Notes under the pieces: model-generated
Told to the model about the DNA's origin: nothing
The model's input: only the letters and a program-made list of their open reading frames with translations
Database searches by the model: none
Shown: in pieces, positions 40,206 through 51,184 of the stretch
Layout: each line of letters starts with the position of its first letter
How positions within the stretch are numbered: the stretch's first letter is position 1
From: Rhyacichthys aspro
Taxonomy: Eukaryota; Chordata; Actinopteri; Gobiiformes; Rhyacichthyidae
Assembly (NCBI GenBank): GCA_036850595.1
Contig: CM072161.1
Span: 12,979,905 to 13,043,904, forward strand
DNA length: 64,000 bases
Direction of reading: 5' to 3'
Program-made: the position numbers and the translations under genes

Positions 40206-41075
40206 AACTGGTTTTAGTTGGATTTGAACTGCTTTTCATTGGATTTGAATAGGTTTTTGATGGATTTGAACAGGTTTTAGTTGGATTTCAATAGGTTTTA
40301 GATGGATTTGAACATGTCTAAGTTGAATTTGAAGAGGTTTTGTATGGATTTGAACTGGTTTTGGATGTATTTTAACAGCTTTTAGTTGGATTTGAGCAGG
40401 TTTTAGTTGGATTTCAATAGTTTTTAGTTGGATTTGAATTGGTTTTGGATGCATATGAACAGCATATTAGTTGGATTTCAATAGTTTTTAGTTGGATTTG
40501 AACAGGTTTTAGTTGAACTTGAACAGGTTTTATTTGGATTTCAATAGTTTTTAGTTGGATTTGAACAGGTTCTTGAACAGGTTTTAGATGGATTTGAACA
40601 TGTCTAAGTTTAATTTGACGAAGTTTTCTGTGGATTTAAACTGGTTTTGGATGTATATGAACAGCTTTTAGTTGGATTTGAGTAGGTTTTATTTGGATTT
40701 GAACAGGTTTTAGTTGGACTTAAACAGGTTTAGATGTATTTGAGCAGGTTTTATTTGGATTTGAACAGGTTTTAGTTGGACTTGAACAGGTTTTATTTGG
40801 ATTTCAATAGTTTTTAGTTGGATTTGAACAGGTTCTTGAACAGGTTTTAGATGGATTTGAACATGTCTAAGTTGAATTTGAAGAAGTTTTATGTGGATTT
40901 AAACTGGTTTTGGATGTATATGAACAGCTTTTAGTTGGATTTGAGCAGCTTTTATTTGGATTTCAATGAGTTTTAGTCAGACTTAAAAAGGTTTTAGTCA
41001 GATTTGAACAGCTTTTTGTTGAATTTGAACAGGTTTTAGTTGGATTTAAATAACTTTTTTGGATTTGAGTTGATT
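40206..41075. repeat. 21-bp minisatellite array, forward orientation
   Basis: About 40 degenerate tandem copies of a unit close to 21 bp with core GGATTTGAACAGGTTTTAG. Two T-tracts in each unit start about 10 bp apart, so T-tracts recur once per helical turn along the array. Because 21 is divisible by three, frames stay open by chance (for example 40236-40454 on the minus strand), giving a repetitive pseudo-peptide. Variant longer units appear twice (a GAACAGGTTCTTGAACAGG block near 40562 and 40827), which suggests internal higher-order duplication. Confidence 0.92.
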
Positions 41076-41120
41076 GTACAATGAATACCTTTGTAGCAAA
41101 AACTGAACAAATAAAGCAAA

Positions 41121-41167
41121 TTAAATCTATCTAAAACCTATTCAAATCCAATTAAAACCTACTCAAT
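41121..41167. repeat. two units of the 21-bp minisatellite, inverted orientation
   Basis: The sequence CTAAAACCTATTCAAATCC and its neighbour are the reverse complement of the preceding array's unit, marking a switch in orientation just after the forward array. Confidence 0.75.
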
Positions 41168-42190
41168 GCATTAGATGGCCACATACAACATTGCAAAGGA
41201 CCTCATTTGGCCCCTGGGCCTTGAGTTTGACATGTGCATTAAAGTATGTGTGGACCAACTCTAGACTTTCATCAAGACAACTAGGATCAGAAAAGCATTA
41301 AATGCAGGTGTGAAATGTTTCTGTCAACATTCTTATCGCAGGCTTTTTTTTGTCTGGCAGTAATTCACTTGGTCTTCATTGCGCTCAGTCGAAAACAAAA
41401 GCGTTTAAAAATGTCTGAGGAATAGCTGCCTGTTGTTTAGTTAAACTCCAAAAAGTTATAGTTTGTTTTGTTGTAGCATGAGAGAGTCAAAAAGATGAGC
41501 ACAGAATTACCTCATGAACAATTAAAAAAAAAACATGTCATGCTTTTTAAAGTCAAATTAAAACAAGGAAAATAATAATGTGAAATCAAATTTGATCATA
41601 AAGGCAATAACAGCTAAAGGTTGGGAGGGTTTTCAACCAAATGCTTTTGTTTGGGGCTGTAACTCCTTCCATGTGTCAGCCTGCACTAAATTTAAAAGCA
41701 GACTTTCCCAGCTCGAATAAAACTCGTAGAGCATGAAGTAGGAGTTAGTCTCGGGTAAAAGCCATCTGAAAATCGCGGCGGATGGGAGAAGTATTGTGGG
41801 AGTACAGTTGCGATAACTAGATGAGGAAATGCCAGCGAGCTCTGCGTATATCACGAAGAGAGGGGTTGTGTATTTTAGTGTAAAGAATGCGGTGCAATAT
41901 GAATGGGACACAGGCAATGAATCTTAAAATAGAGGATGAAATGTAAATAAACAGATTATGATGCAGGGCTTAGAGGAAAACTGCATCATTTCTGTTTTTC
42001 TGCAGGAAATGAGGAGATGCTTTGTTGGAGCTATGTACATTCATCTATTATCTGTTGCCTCACTTTAAACTTTTATCCATAATAAGTTCCGTCTATGTGA
42101 TTTTATCTTTTTTGCTCTCTCTTTGCAACTCTCTCTCTCTTGCAAGTGACACTTATAATACTTGATACGTTTTATATGGTCCATCATTTT
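41168..42190. other. spacer between minisatellite blocks
   Basis: No repeat units here. A minus-strand open frame at 41633-41917 has no family motif that I recognise and is left uncalled. Confidence 0.4.
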
Positions 42191-42194
42191 CAGT

Positions 42195-42395
42195 GTCTAA
42201 CTAAAACCTACTGAAACCTAAAACCTGATCAAATCCAACTAAAACCTGATCAAATCCAACTTAAACCTGTTGAAATCCAACTTAAACCTGCTCAAATCCA
42301 ACCAAAACCTGTTCAAATCAATCTGAAACCTGTTCAAATCCAACTAAAATCTGTTAAAATCCATCTAAAACCTGTTCAAAACCAACTAAAATCTC
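42195..42395. repeat. 21-bp minisatellite block, inverted orientation
   Basis: About nine units of the reverse-complement type (AATCCAACTAAAACCTG), opposite in orientation to the array at 40206-41075. Confidence 0.88.
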
Positions 42396-43700
42396 TTATG
42401 CTTCATGTTTTTCACTTCAGAGTTTTCTGCACATTACAAAATAGAAATATTAAAATTGATATCATAAAGAGACCCCACTTTGGTCTAGATCTGATCTTGT
42501 GTAATTGCGTTCATCTGGATTTCAACTTGAAGACAGTTTAAATCAGGGTCAGGTCAGTTTGACACTGTGTGGAATGCAGCCCAGTAGTAAACATATGAAG
42601 ATATTAGTGGAGCTGGAATATTTGGCAGCTTTGCACAGTTACAAAATACATCATTCATTTTCTTACCCAACAGCCAGCCTTGTTAGTGTGCAGTATAATT
42701 CACTACGCTCAAAGTTTATGTTACATGACAGGTGCCAGCTGCACCGATGTACAATAGTTGTGCAGCTCTGTGAACACCTGGACTGCAGTCAAAACACAGA
42801 CAATTATCCCAAAGTCTATCATCTTCAAATGATCTTTATAACTATATTCTGTTGCACTGCTCTGTTCAAGTGTGGTTTCTTAATCCAGACAGTCTTCGCT
42901 TGACAAATCCTTCACAGCAGACAGACTACACAAAGGGCCATCTGTCACCAACATTATAAATATTTAGTCCCAATTTGTGTCAGTCACACGTGCAGTATTT
43001 TGTCTTGAGCAGGTTTCTGATGTTTCCCATGAAGATTTTATGGAAAATGGCGTTGACAAATTCAGCTTCCACTTGGTCTGGAGGTGTTAATGAAAGACAA
43101 GATTGACACAACTTTGACTTGAAGATGTTCCAGTGAAAAAACATACTACTGACATTTCTGTGTTCTTTTATATTTTATTTTATACCACATTCTCTTTCTT
43201 TTTAAGTCTAAAAAATATCTATGTCTTCTCATGAAATGTGAGAATGTTGATCTAAAATGAGTAATTCTAATTGACATGAATGTTTATTTGCCTGTTCTGA
43301 CTTTGCTCCAAATCAGATCTGATTACAAAATAAAAATGTGGAATCGTCTGGTTTTGATACGTGACAGGATATTATGTGGTTTGGCCTGGTCACACTGACA
43401 TAAGGACCAAATCAGGTCTAAGGTCTCGGGCCACATTTAAAGCCCTTGTAAGATTATTATTACATTTATTCTGTAATTGTCAGCACCCTTCAGTTTGTAG
43501 AAGCAGACACAAATTAAACTGATTTTAGGTTAATTATTGTTACTAATAGGGGCATGAAAGCACATTTTTATTAAAAAAATAAATAAAAAATTCTTCTGGC
43601 TCGAGTATTCATCTGTATGAGCAAATGTCAGACATGTTCAAAGTTAGGCCCAGGGGCCAGTCACAGCACAGGGTGAGATTTTGTGTGACCCCAGCCTTAG
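42396..43700. other. spacer between minisatellite blocks
   Basis: AT-rich DNA with no repeat units. The plus-strand frame at 42505-42903 has no recognisable motif or splice context and is not called. Confidence 0.4.
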
Positions 43701-43704
43701 AGAA

Positions 43705-44875
43705 AATCTATCTAAAACCTATTCAAAACCATGTGAAACCTGTTCAAATCCAACTTTAACCTGTTAAAATCCATGTAAAACCTGTTCAAATCCAACTAAA
43801 AGCTGCAGAAATCCAACTAAAACATGTTAAAATCTGAATGAAACATGCCCAGCTCCATCTAAAACCTGCCAAATCCAATTAAAATCTGATCAAATCCAAA
43901 TAAAACATGTTCAAATCTGAATAAAACCTGTCCAACTCCAACTAAAACCTACTCAAATACAACTAAAACCTGTCCAAATACAACTAAAACCTGCCTCTAA
44001 TACAACTAAAACCTGTTTAAATCTGACTAAAACATGATAAAATCCAACTAAAGATGTTTAAATCCAAATAAAACCCTGCTCAAATCCAAATAAACCCTGT
44101 TTAAATCTGACAGAGATGGTCAAATCCAACTAAACCCTGTTTAAATCTGACAGAGATGATCAAATCCAATTAAACCCTGTTTAAATCTGACAGAGATGAT
44201 CAAATCCAACTAAACCCTGTTTAAATCTGACAGAGATGATCAAATCCAACTAAACCCTGTTTAAATCTGACAGAGATGGTCAAATCCAACTAAACCCTGT
44301 TTAAATCTGACAGAGATTATTAAATCCAACTAAACCCTGTTTAAATCTGACAGAGATTATCAAATCCAATTAAACCCTGTTTAAATCTGACAGAGATGAT
44401 CAAATCCAACTAAACCCTGTTCAAATCCGACTAAAACCTGTTCAAATCCAATTAAACCCTGTTTAAATCTGACAGAGATTATCAAATCCAACTAAACCCT
44501 GTTTAAATCTGACAGAGATGATCAAATCCAATTAAACCCTGTTTAAATCTGACAGAGATGATCAAATACAACTAAAACCTGCTCAAATCCAACTAAGACC
44601 TGTTTCAATCTGACTAAGAGAAGATCAAATCCAACTAAACCCTGCTCAAATCCAACTAAAACCTGTTTAAATCTGACAGAGATGATCAAATCCAACTAAA
44701 ACCTGCTCAAATCCAACTAAAACCTGTTTAAATCAAACTAAGGCCTGCTCAAATCCAACTAAAACCTGTTTAAATCAAACTAAGGCCTGCTCAAATCCAA
44801 CTAAAACCTGTTTAAATCAAACTAAGGCCTGCTCAAATCCAACTAAAACGTGTTCTAATCCAACTTAAACCTCTA
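43705..44875. repeat. 21-bp minisatellite array with 40-bp and 42-bp higher-order units, inverted orientation
   Basis: The basic unit is again AATCCAACTAAAACCTG plus a few bases, inverted relative to the first array. From about 44085 to 44575 a 40-bp composite unit (CCCTGTTTAAATCTGACAGA then GATGATCAAATCCAACTAAA) repeats with very few changes. From about 44700 to 44850 a 42-bp composite with AAGGCCTGCTCAAATCC repeats three times. The uniformity of the 40-bp block suggests recent expansion. Confidence 0.92.
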
Positions 44876-46635
44876 CTTGCGAAATAAGAATAAAATAAGA
44901 AGAGACTGTCAGCCCTTGGATATTTACCTCTCATCAAATGTGGCCCTTTTTGGATAACGTTTGGACACACCTGGCATATATACTGAGGAATAGTCCCTCT
45001 AGTATCATACATTAAATAGAGACTTTAACACATCCAGTGTTTTTGATCTGTATTGATTTTCCCTGGACCATTCATAGCCACTCATTTAGAGACTTCATAC
45101 ATACAATTAGCTCTTACAAAGTACTGGACCATCCCTGCAAGAACAAAGTAATTCCAGAAAACAACATATTAACCCACGTGTTTTTGACCTTTACTCCTCT
45201 GAAAGAAAAGACAGTAGTGAACCATTGCTGCTCATATCTGGTTTTCTTCACCTCAAAGGCCCATTTCAAAGTGATTTATTTTGTGCAGTGGTTTGAAGTG
45301 TATCCAAACACCTACTGATACACTGATACTTTTAGCATGGACCTGGTTGGAAACTTGTGCATTGCTCCTGAAACATTATAATACTATGCAGATCCAGAAA
45401 CACAGCCTCCAAACCACAACAATGTTATTTTGGACAGATCAGTCAAAAGGATGATTTAGGTAGGCCAACTTAACTTCTTATCACCCATTTTTCATATAAC
45501 CTTTCCCTTATTCACTTATGCTTTTTTGGAATGTAAAATTTGACATTTATCTGCTGTGTGGTTGGATATGTGCTCATTAAATCCTAATCCAAAAACATAG
45601 GATTATCTCTGTGCTGTGTCAGAGTGAAATTGAACTTTGATTGTTCCTGAAGCTGAGGTAACAGAGCAGTTTCAGAGTTTTATTTCAGAGGTTAAACTGC
45701 CGGTCAGTCGCCCTGAACACTGTGAGACTTTGACTGAGGCAGAGGTCTCCACGAAGGCAGCTTAGATGGATGACATTTGGGAACTCAATCTGTGGAAATG
45801 AATGAATATCACATATTCGATCTGGTCTTGTTTCAGGTTTAAGTGGTCAGTGAACTGGCAGAAGGTGATTTTTTAAAGAAACGGGCAGAGTTGGATCGGA
45901 AAGTTGACTCTGGTCTTGTAGTTTTAATGTGATATGCTTATTTATTAATGTTGCAGTGAAAGTCAAGGGTTTTGACTTCCTAAATGTCGGTGATGATGGT
46001 GTGTTGTTGTCGAATGGAGGATTACCCGGCCGTTTGAATGGTTGGATAAATGACAACCAATTTCTACACGGGCGTTTGATGTAAACGGCATTTTATAAAA
46101 CGAACGGCGTGTTCAAAATCGCTGCCTCTTGGACACATTCACTACTCTTAAATAAACATTTAACCATTGACTCAGTGAGCACTTGGTTGATCATTTGTCA
46201 TTTTGGATCGTAGCACTCTGTTGGGAAAAGTGTTCTCTGACGTTCACCAGAAAATCTTTGTAAACAAGCCTGCCACTGTTTGCCATATTACTGCTTCAGT
46301 CAGCAAATAAAAAAACTTCTCTGGTCTCCAGTTGTGTATTTTATTTATATACTTCACTCTATTTCTATTTTGCTTTTATTGGCTGAAGACCACACACTGA
46401 AATAGGCCCTTGTAAACAAAATGGTGAAATATCAGCTGGTGGGCAGACCGTACCTGATATTTTTTCTTTTAGTTGAGAAAATGGTTTAATAAATAACAAA
46501 TAGTATATTGTGAAAGCAATCATTTGTGCAAAAACAGGCTTTATGATGCCATCTACTGTTTATTATAAGGGATTGTAATAGATGAGAACCTCTATTAAGG
46601 AAGAGAAAACCTTGGCCAATCACATGCTCGCAAAG
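44876..46635. other. intergenic, no gene recognised
   Basis: The open frames at 45037-45318 (+) and 45847-46056 (-) lack motifs. I see no RNA gene or clear element boundary. Confidence 0.4.
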
Positions 46636-46639
46636 TCAC

Positions 46640-47170
46640 ATGCTCGAAAAAGGAGCGCTCGCATTCTTCTTCCTTCTTCTTCAACCTTCTGACTTTGAAG
46701 AAGAAGTAAGACACCTCTGCTCTGTATGTACAACTACGTTATCTCTTAACTTGTCACCTCTCGGTCTGCTGAACACAATTTATAAGATGCAGGTACAGAG
46801 CATTTTCGGGCCAAGTCTGTACCACTTTGTGAATTTTTGTAGACTGTCTGTGACTGTTGCTGGTGATGAGAGAGCTTTCAGTAAGCTCAAATATATTTAT
46901 TTATCTGAGATATCTGAACTTTTGAACCGTTCTTTTCAATTCCAATAAATGTAGAAATTTATATTTACCACAGATCAACCACTGTCAATAAATATTGAAA
47001 AGTAACCATTGTGCAAGAAAAAGGTGATATTTAAAGATTTTAATAGGTTCATTCTGGACTAGAAGTCAGGTTCTCCTAAAAAATAAAGAGAAGGTGTGGC
47101 CCAATGTCAAATATTTTCATGGGCCAAAAATCCCTTGCAGCAGCCCTGCTAAAATGAACATTATTTTTTG
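46640..47170 (+). pseudogene. hAT-type transposase fossil (C-terminal dimerisation region)
   Basis: The plus-strand frame at 46640-46948 contains LSVTVAGDERAFSKLK (46844-46891). This matches the signature of the hAT dimerisation region in DUF4371/TTF-type transposases, where the usual form is close to LPVTVASxERSFSKLK. The preceding LLNTIYKMQVQSIFGPSLYH also fits that family. The match stops right after KLK, and the rest of the transposase and the catalytic core are missing, so this is an inactive remnant. A GC-richer GGGCCAAAAATCCCTTGCAG segment at about 47130-47149 may be the element's old 3' part. Terminal repeats were not found. Confidence 0.75.
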
Positions 47171-49370
47171 GCCATCTAATGAAAGACCAGAACTTTGAAC
47201 TGCTTTTAAATGTCATTGTACTCAATTTTTCATTCACAAATGCCATTTTATGAAAACACATTCCACAAAGAACTTACCACTTTTTTCAAGCCTTGGAACT
47301 AAAGCACATGATCAATGACTTAGGACCAATGGAGGACCGCTTTTTTAAATTTTCTTTATTATTTAGTAATTGTCTGTCTATATTATTGTCTAATGTGATT
47401 ATTTTTTTCCTTTTCAATGTGCTATGTCTGCTCTCCTGATGCTGACGTTGCAGCTAAGCCAACGCTAAACTCTAAACATCAGTTTGGTAAAATGAAAATC
47501 AAGCACTGGAGCTGTCACAATCGATCAGCGTGATCCAGTGTTATCGTAACAAACCAATACCTCCTGCCCCTATTTACTTTTCCACAGAAAATCAAGCCAC
47601 ATAAATTCTTTTACTCACAGCTTAGCAAAAATCAAAATGGCCACCACACACAGCACAGACATATGCATGCTGTGTACATAATCAAACACTGTAGGCTATA
47701 ACATAATAAGACAAAGTGGATCTGCAATTTATGTAAAGTTTCTGAAGGGCTGCAATGCATTATGGGATTCATACAGTGAAATCAGGCCATATCAGTTGAA
47801 CACATAGGCCTATTGTGTAAATATATCCAGTAGTGTAGCATACAAAGGGCAACACCAGCAAAGGTGTCAAAAACTTTCCTTACAAATCTCCTTCTTAATT
47901 AAGTGTCATTAAAAGAGTGAACAAAGTCACAGAAAAAGTAATTATGTGAGCTCAAGAGATGTTTTTATTTGAACGGCTTTTTTAGTATCAGGCAGGGAAC
48001 AAGTAATCCTCCTTCTAGCATGTTTCTAAGTCAATTAACAATCCTTTCCAAAAAAAGATGCTTGGCTCCTCGAAGGAAAAGTCAGAGTGACACTGAGAGT
48101 GCAACATCCACAATGAACGGGGTCACGGTGCACCGGGAGCAGCGAGAGGGAGCGCTCCGGTTCCCCTCAAACGCCACATCAACATATATGGGCCACTCAC
48201 ATTTTCACAGTATTAGATCAAATACGTGTATGCTGTTAGCTGTACACTCAGACAGTTTCTGAGTTCACAGCTTCACAACAGACAACACTTTAACTCCAAA
48301 GAAAAGTGGCATCTGTTGTTTGCGTTGGCTTAAAAAACACTTTCCACAGTCTGCAGTGTAGTTTTACTGACTTCAAGCTGCTTTTTTGGAATATCTGTGG
48401 TAGCCATAAAATGTATTTCTAGTGACTGAACGACTGGTGGACAATTTTAGTTTCTAATGCACCGTTAGTTTAAGCCACACACGCCTCATCTAAGTGCAGC
48501 TCGTTAACTTTACACTACAGCAGGTCTTTTCTGGAACAGTGCCACCTGTTGGTCAAAGTCTTCAATGTTATTTTTCTAACATTGAAGCCAGAATGATCAC
48601 ATTGGTCACAATAAAAGTTAAAATAAATGTGTTTCTCATTGATTTTGCTCTAGCAACAGTTTATTTTAATTTAATCGTATACAATAAATGCAGAATCCAA
48701 AAAGAAAAGGTAAAGGGGAAGGAAGATATTATACTACCACCTAGTGGCCAATCTGGATTACAACAAAACTAGTTGCATCTATTTGTGTGAGGGGTTCATT
48801 AACACAAATAACTATGAATGTTTTTAGTCATTTGCATTGCTATGTTGCTAATTCTATTCCAACAGAAAGTTTTTTGCTGCCAGTCAAAATCATTCATGAA
48901 GATTTAGATACAAATTAAATGACTAACGGTGGTTGACAGTATGAAGATGCCTCGATAAATGGAGGCTTTAGTTGGTAGTTGGTAATGAGTAATCAGACAA
49001 CTTGGGATTAAAAACAATAATAAAAACTTTCTTTTAGAAATCTAATCATACTTCATCATACCAAAGGACCAGGACTGTGCACCTAGCTTTCACACAGAGA
49101 GTGAAAGCTATATAAAAAAAGACTGATATTAGCAACAGATATTGATAGAGTTGTGCAATAAAACATCATTCACCCACATGTAACCACCATGTAATTTTAG
49201 TATAATAGTTTTAATTTTATAATGTGAATGCATTCAAGCACAAATACTGGAACAGGAAACCTGAGACAAACAGATAAGCTTAGCCTTTAACAAGTCAGTA
49301 TTTGATAAGAGTTGGTGTTTTCCTGGAAGTCTACCCAAATGAGCCTCTTACAATCACACTCGCTGCCTTC
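47171..49370. other. intergenic, no gene recognised
   Basis: AT-rich DNA with short unsupported frames (47969-48262, 48494-48772). GCCACCTGTTGGTCAA (about 48541) and CCACCTAGTGGCCAA (about 48738) look like ends of dispersed repeats, but no element could be bounded. Confidence 0.4.
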
Positions 49371-49378
49371 ACTTTTTA

Positions 49379-50287
49379 TTAAGCTGCATAGTTAAAAGGG
49401 ATCCCCCATTGTTTGATACTTGGATTTTCAAAGCAACTGTAAAAGTTGAATTCCTCTTGGTGTGTGTCAGCCGTGTTGACCTCGATACGAAACGGTCCTA
49501 AAAACAGAGCAGATGTGAGTTCCTGGAGAGCACTTAATGAATGAATCCATTAGAACACCTGAGGAAATACGAAATACAGAAAATGAGATACATCTGCAGT
49601 GTTCAAAAGGCCTTTTTACCTACAATCTAGTTTATGGGTCACTGTCAAATCCATAAAACTGTTGCAAAACAATTCAACATTTTATAACTATCTCTTTATA
49701 ATATAGTTTTGTAATGTTTAGTTATGCACATTTCCCATGGATGGGGTAAATAACCTTCTACTGAAGATTAACCAGTCTAGAGCCTCATTTGTTGAGAAGT
49801 GACCCCTCACTTGGGGTATTTGACAAACTGACACTCATTTATACACAGTGTCCAACTCAGCTTGTCAAATACACTAAGTGGGGGGCCTGGTTTTGGAAAA
49901 AAAAAACCTCTGTAAAATAAATTGACAAATCAGAATATAAACAACATAAACAGTAAAGACTTTAACAATGTCATATCATTTCAAAATGACAAAGTGACTT
50001 CGAACCATTACCTGATGTTTCCGAAGCTATCGGGTCCAAGTGTGGAGTCGACAATGATGGTACTGTGCATGAGACAATCTGTTTGACCAGTGCGCTACAG
50101 CAGAGCAAAGGGGAAGTCAAAACAAGGAAGATAAGTGCAAAGCTAGCTCTCAGGAAATATGTGGAAATAAAGTGTCATCAAGTCATGCTTGTGAAATGCA
50201 GCTGAAGCCTTTCGCACCTCACACTTGTCGAGAGAATAAACCGTTTTTCTGCTGGTGTTGTTCAGAGGGGCCTTGCAACAGAATGCT
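49379..50287 (-). CDS. probable 3' exons of an unidentified gene
   Basis: Three minus-strand segments have splice signals and join in one frame. The first ends at a GTGCGA donor (exon about 50287 or 50271 to 50218; APLNNTSRKTVYSLDKCE). The second runs from 50078 (or 50094) to 50012 (IVSCTVPSLSTPHLDP) and ends at GTAATG. The last runs from 49497, after CTGTTTTTAG, to a TAA at 49379-49381 (EVNTADTHQEEFNFYSC, ending PFNYAA). An alternative reading uses the better acceptor at 50094 and a second frame (MHSTIIVDSTLGPDSFGN), stopping early in the last exon. I do not recognise the protein. Upstream exons would lie to the right, where the tandem array begins at 50551, so the gene may be cut by the duplications. 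Confidence 0.4.
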
Positions 50288-50519
50288 CTATTGCATAAAA
50301 GCAGAGTGGAAAATGTCGAGTAGATGATAGGCGATGATACATTTGCAAATAAAAGTGCAGTCTATAAGTAATAATATGGGGAAGGGCCAGCAGCTGCATC
50401 ATGATTTCATAATATCCTGCTTATCTTCCACTGACTTCTATGATAAGTGCTTGTAATTATTATGAGCAGTCCTTTGGTCCAAAATATATCATGTTAGCAG
50501 TAAGAATAGATACTAGATG

Positions 50520-50720
50520 CTAGTCACTATTACTGTTACTTCCTCCTGTTGCTCTGCACCAGTGTAAACCTGCCCCTGGACTTCCTTCTACATCTACCTC
50601 TACATCTACTGTATGCTGAGCTTCCCTCGTCAAGTCACAGGAGACAAAATACACTTTATTCCCACTGTTAGTCTGATATCCTGCTGACATTACCAGGTAA
50701 CAGCTAATGTAGAAACTCAT
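50520..50720 (-). other. short ORF across the left duplication breakpoint, coding status doubtful
   Basis: A 66-codon minus-strand frame begins inside the duplicated unit (MSFYISCYLVMSAGYQTNSG), reaches GLHWCRA at the breakpoint, then runs into unique sequence. In units 2 and 3 the same frame (56016-56300 and 61611-61895) reads into the preceding unit and is 94 codons long. There is no family match or clear splice pair. It lies downstream of the coiled-coil gene and may simply be non-coding. Confidence 0.2.
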
Positions 50721-51062
50721 TTTTCCTGTCTACTTAATGGCACAAAACAATATGTTAAGGATTTGAGGTTAAGTTAAAGTTGACACAAAACCAGAAAACC
50801 TGTTGCAAAGGTCTCAGTTCATTCATTCTGATTCTCAATGCTGTATTTGTTCGTTAAGCCCAACATTTGTAACAAGTAATGTGTTTGTGTCTGTGTTTTA
50901 ATTTCTTGAAGAAGCATCTGATTTACCTGATTTAGAAAACATGATCAAATCTCTTGTTTTTACAGCCTAACCTTCAAGAGCTCTACTCATAGATTTGGAT
51001 GGACCTTACATTATTTTACATAAACATATCACTAAAACATTTCATTTTTGGTTGAGTTTTTG

Positions 51063-51068
51063 TTTATT
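51063..51068 (-). terminator. polyadenylation signal of coiled-coil gene copy 1
   Basis: AATAAA on the minus strand, about 115 bp past the stop codon. The same signal follows copy 2 (56665-56670) and copy 3 (62260-62265). Confidence 0.55.
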
Positions 51069-51184
51069 TACAGTGCTCTAACTAACTTTAAGACTTCTGA
51101 CATGAAGAAGCCTTAAAATTAGTTTAGTTAGTTTAGTGTTGTTGTTCTGTCCTTTGCAGTCTTTGTTGGAGATGTGTATTATTT

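Noticed and set aside
40236..40454. Minus-strand ORF with a repeated 7-residue peptide
   Set aside because: It is a by-product of the 21-bp minisatellite: a unit length divisible by three keeps the frame open. No start context or conservation is visible.
40206..44875. CRISPR-like repeat array
   Set aside because: The units are contiguous, degenerate tandem repeats without unique spacers, in a vertebrate genome.
49379..50094. Assignment of the exon reading DSTLGPDSF to a CLCA-type protein
   Set aside because: The resemblance covers only a few residues, and the same exons read equally well in another frame. Too weak for a family name.
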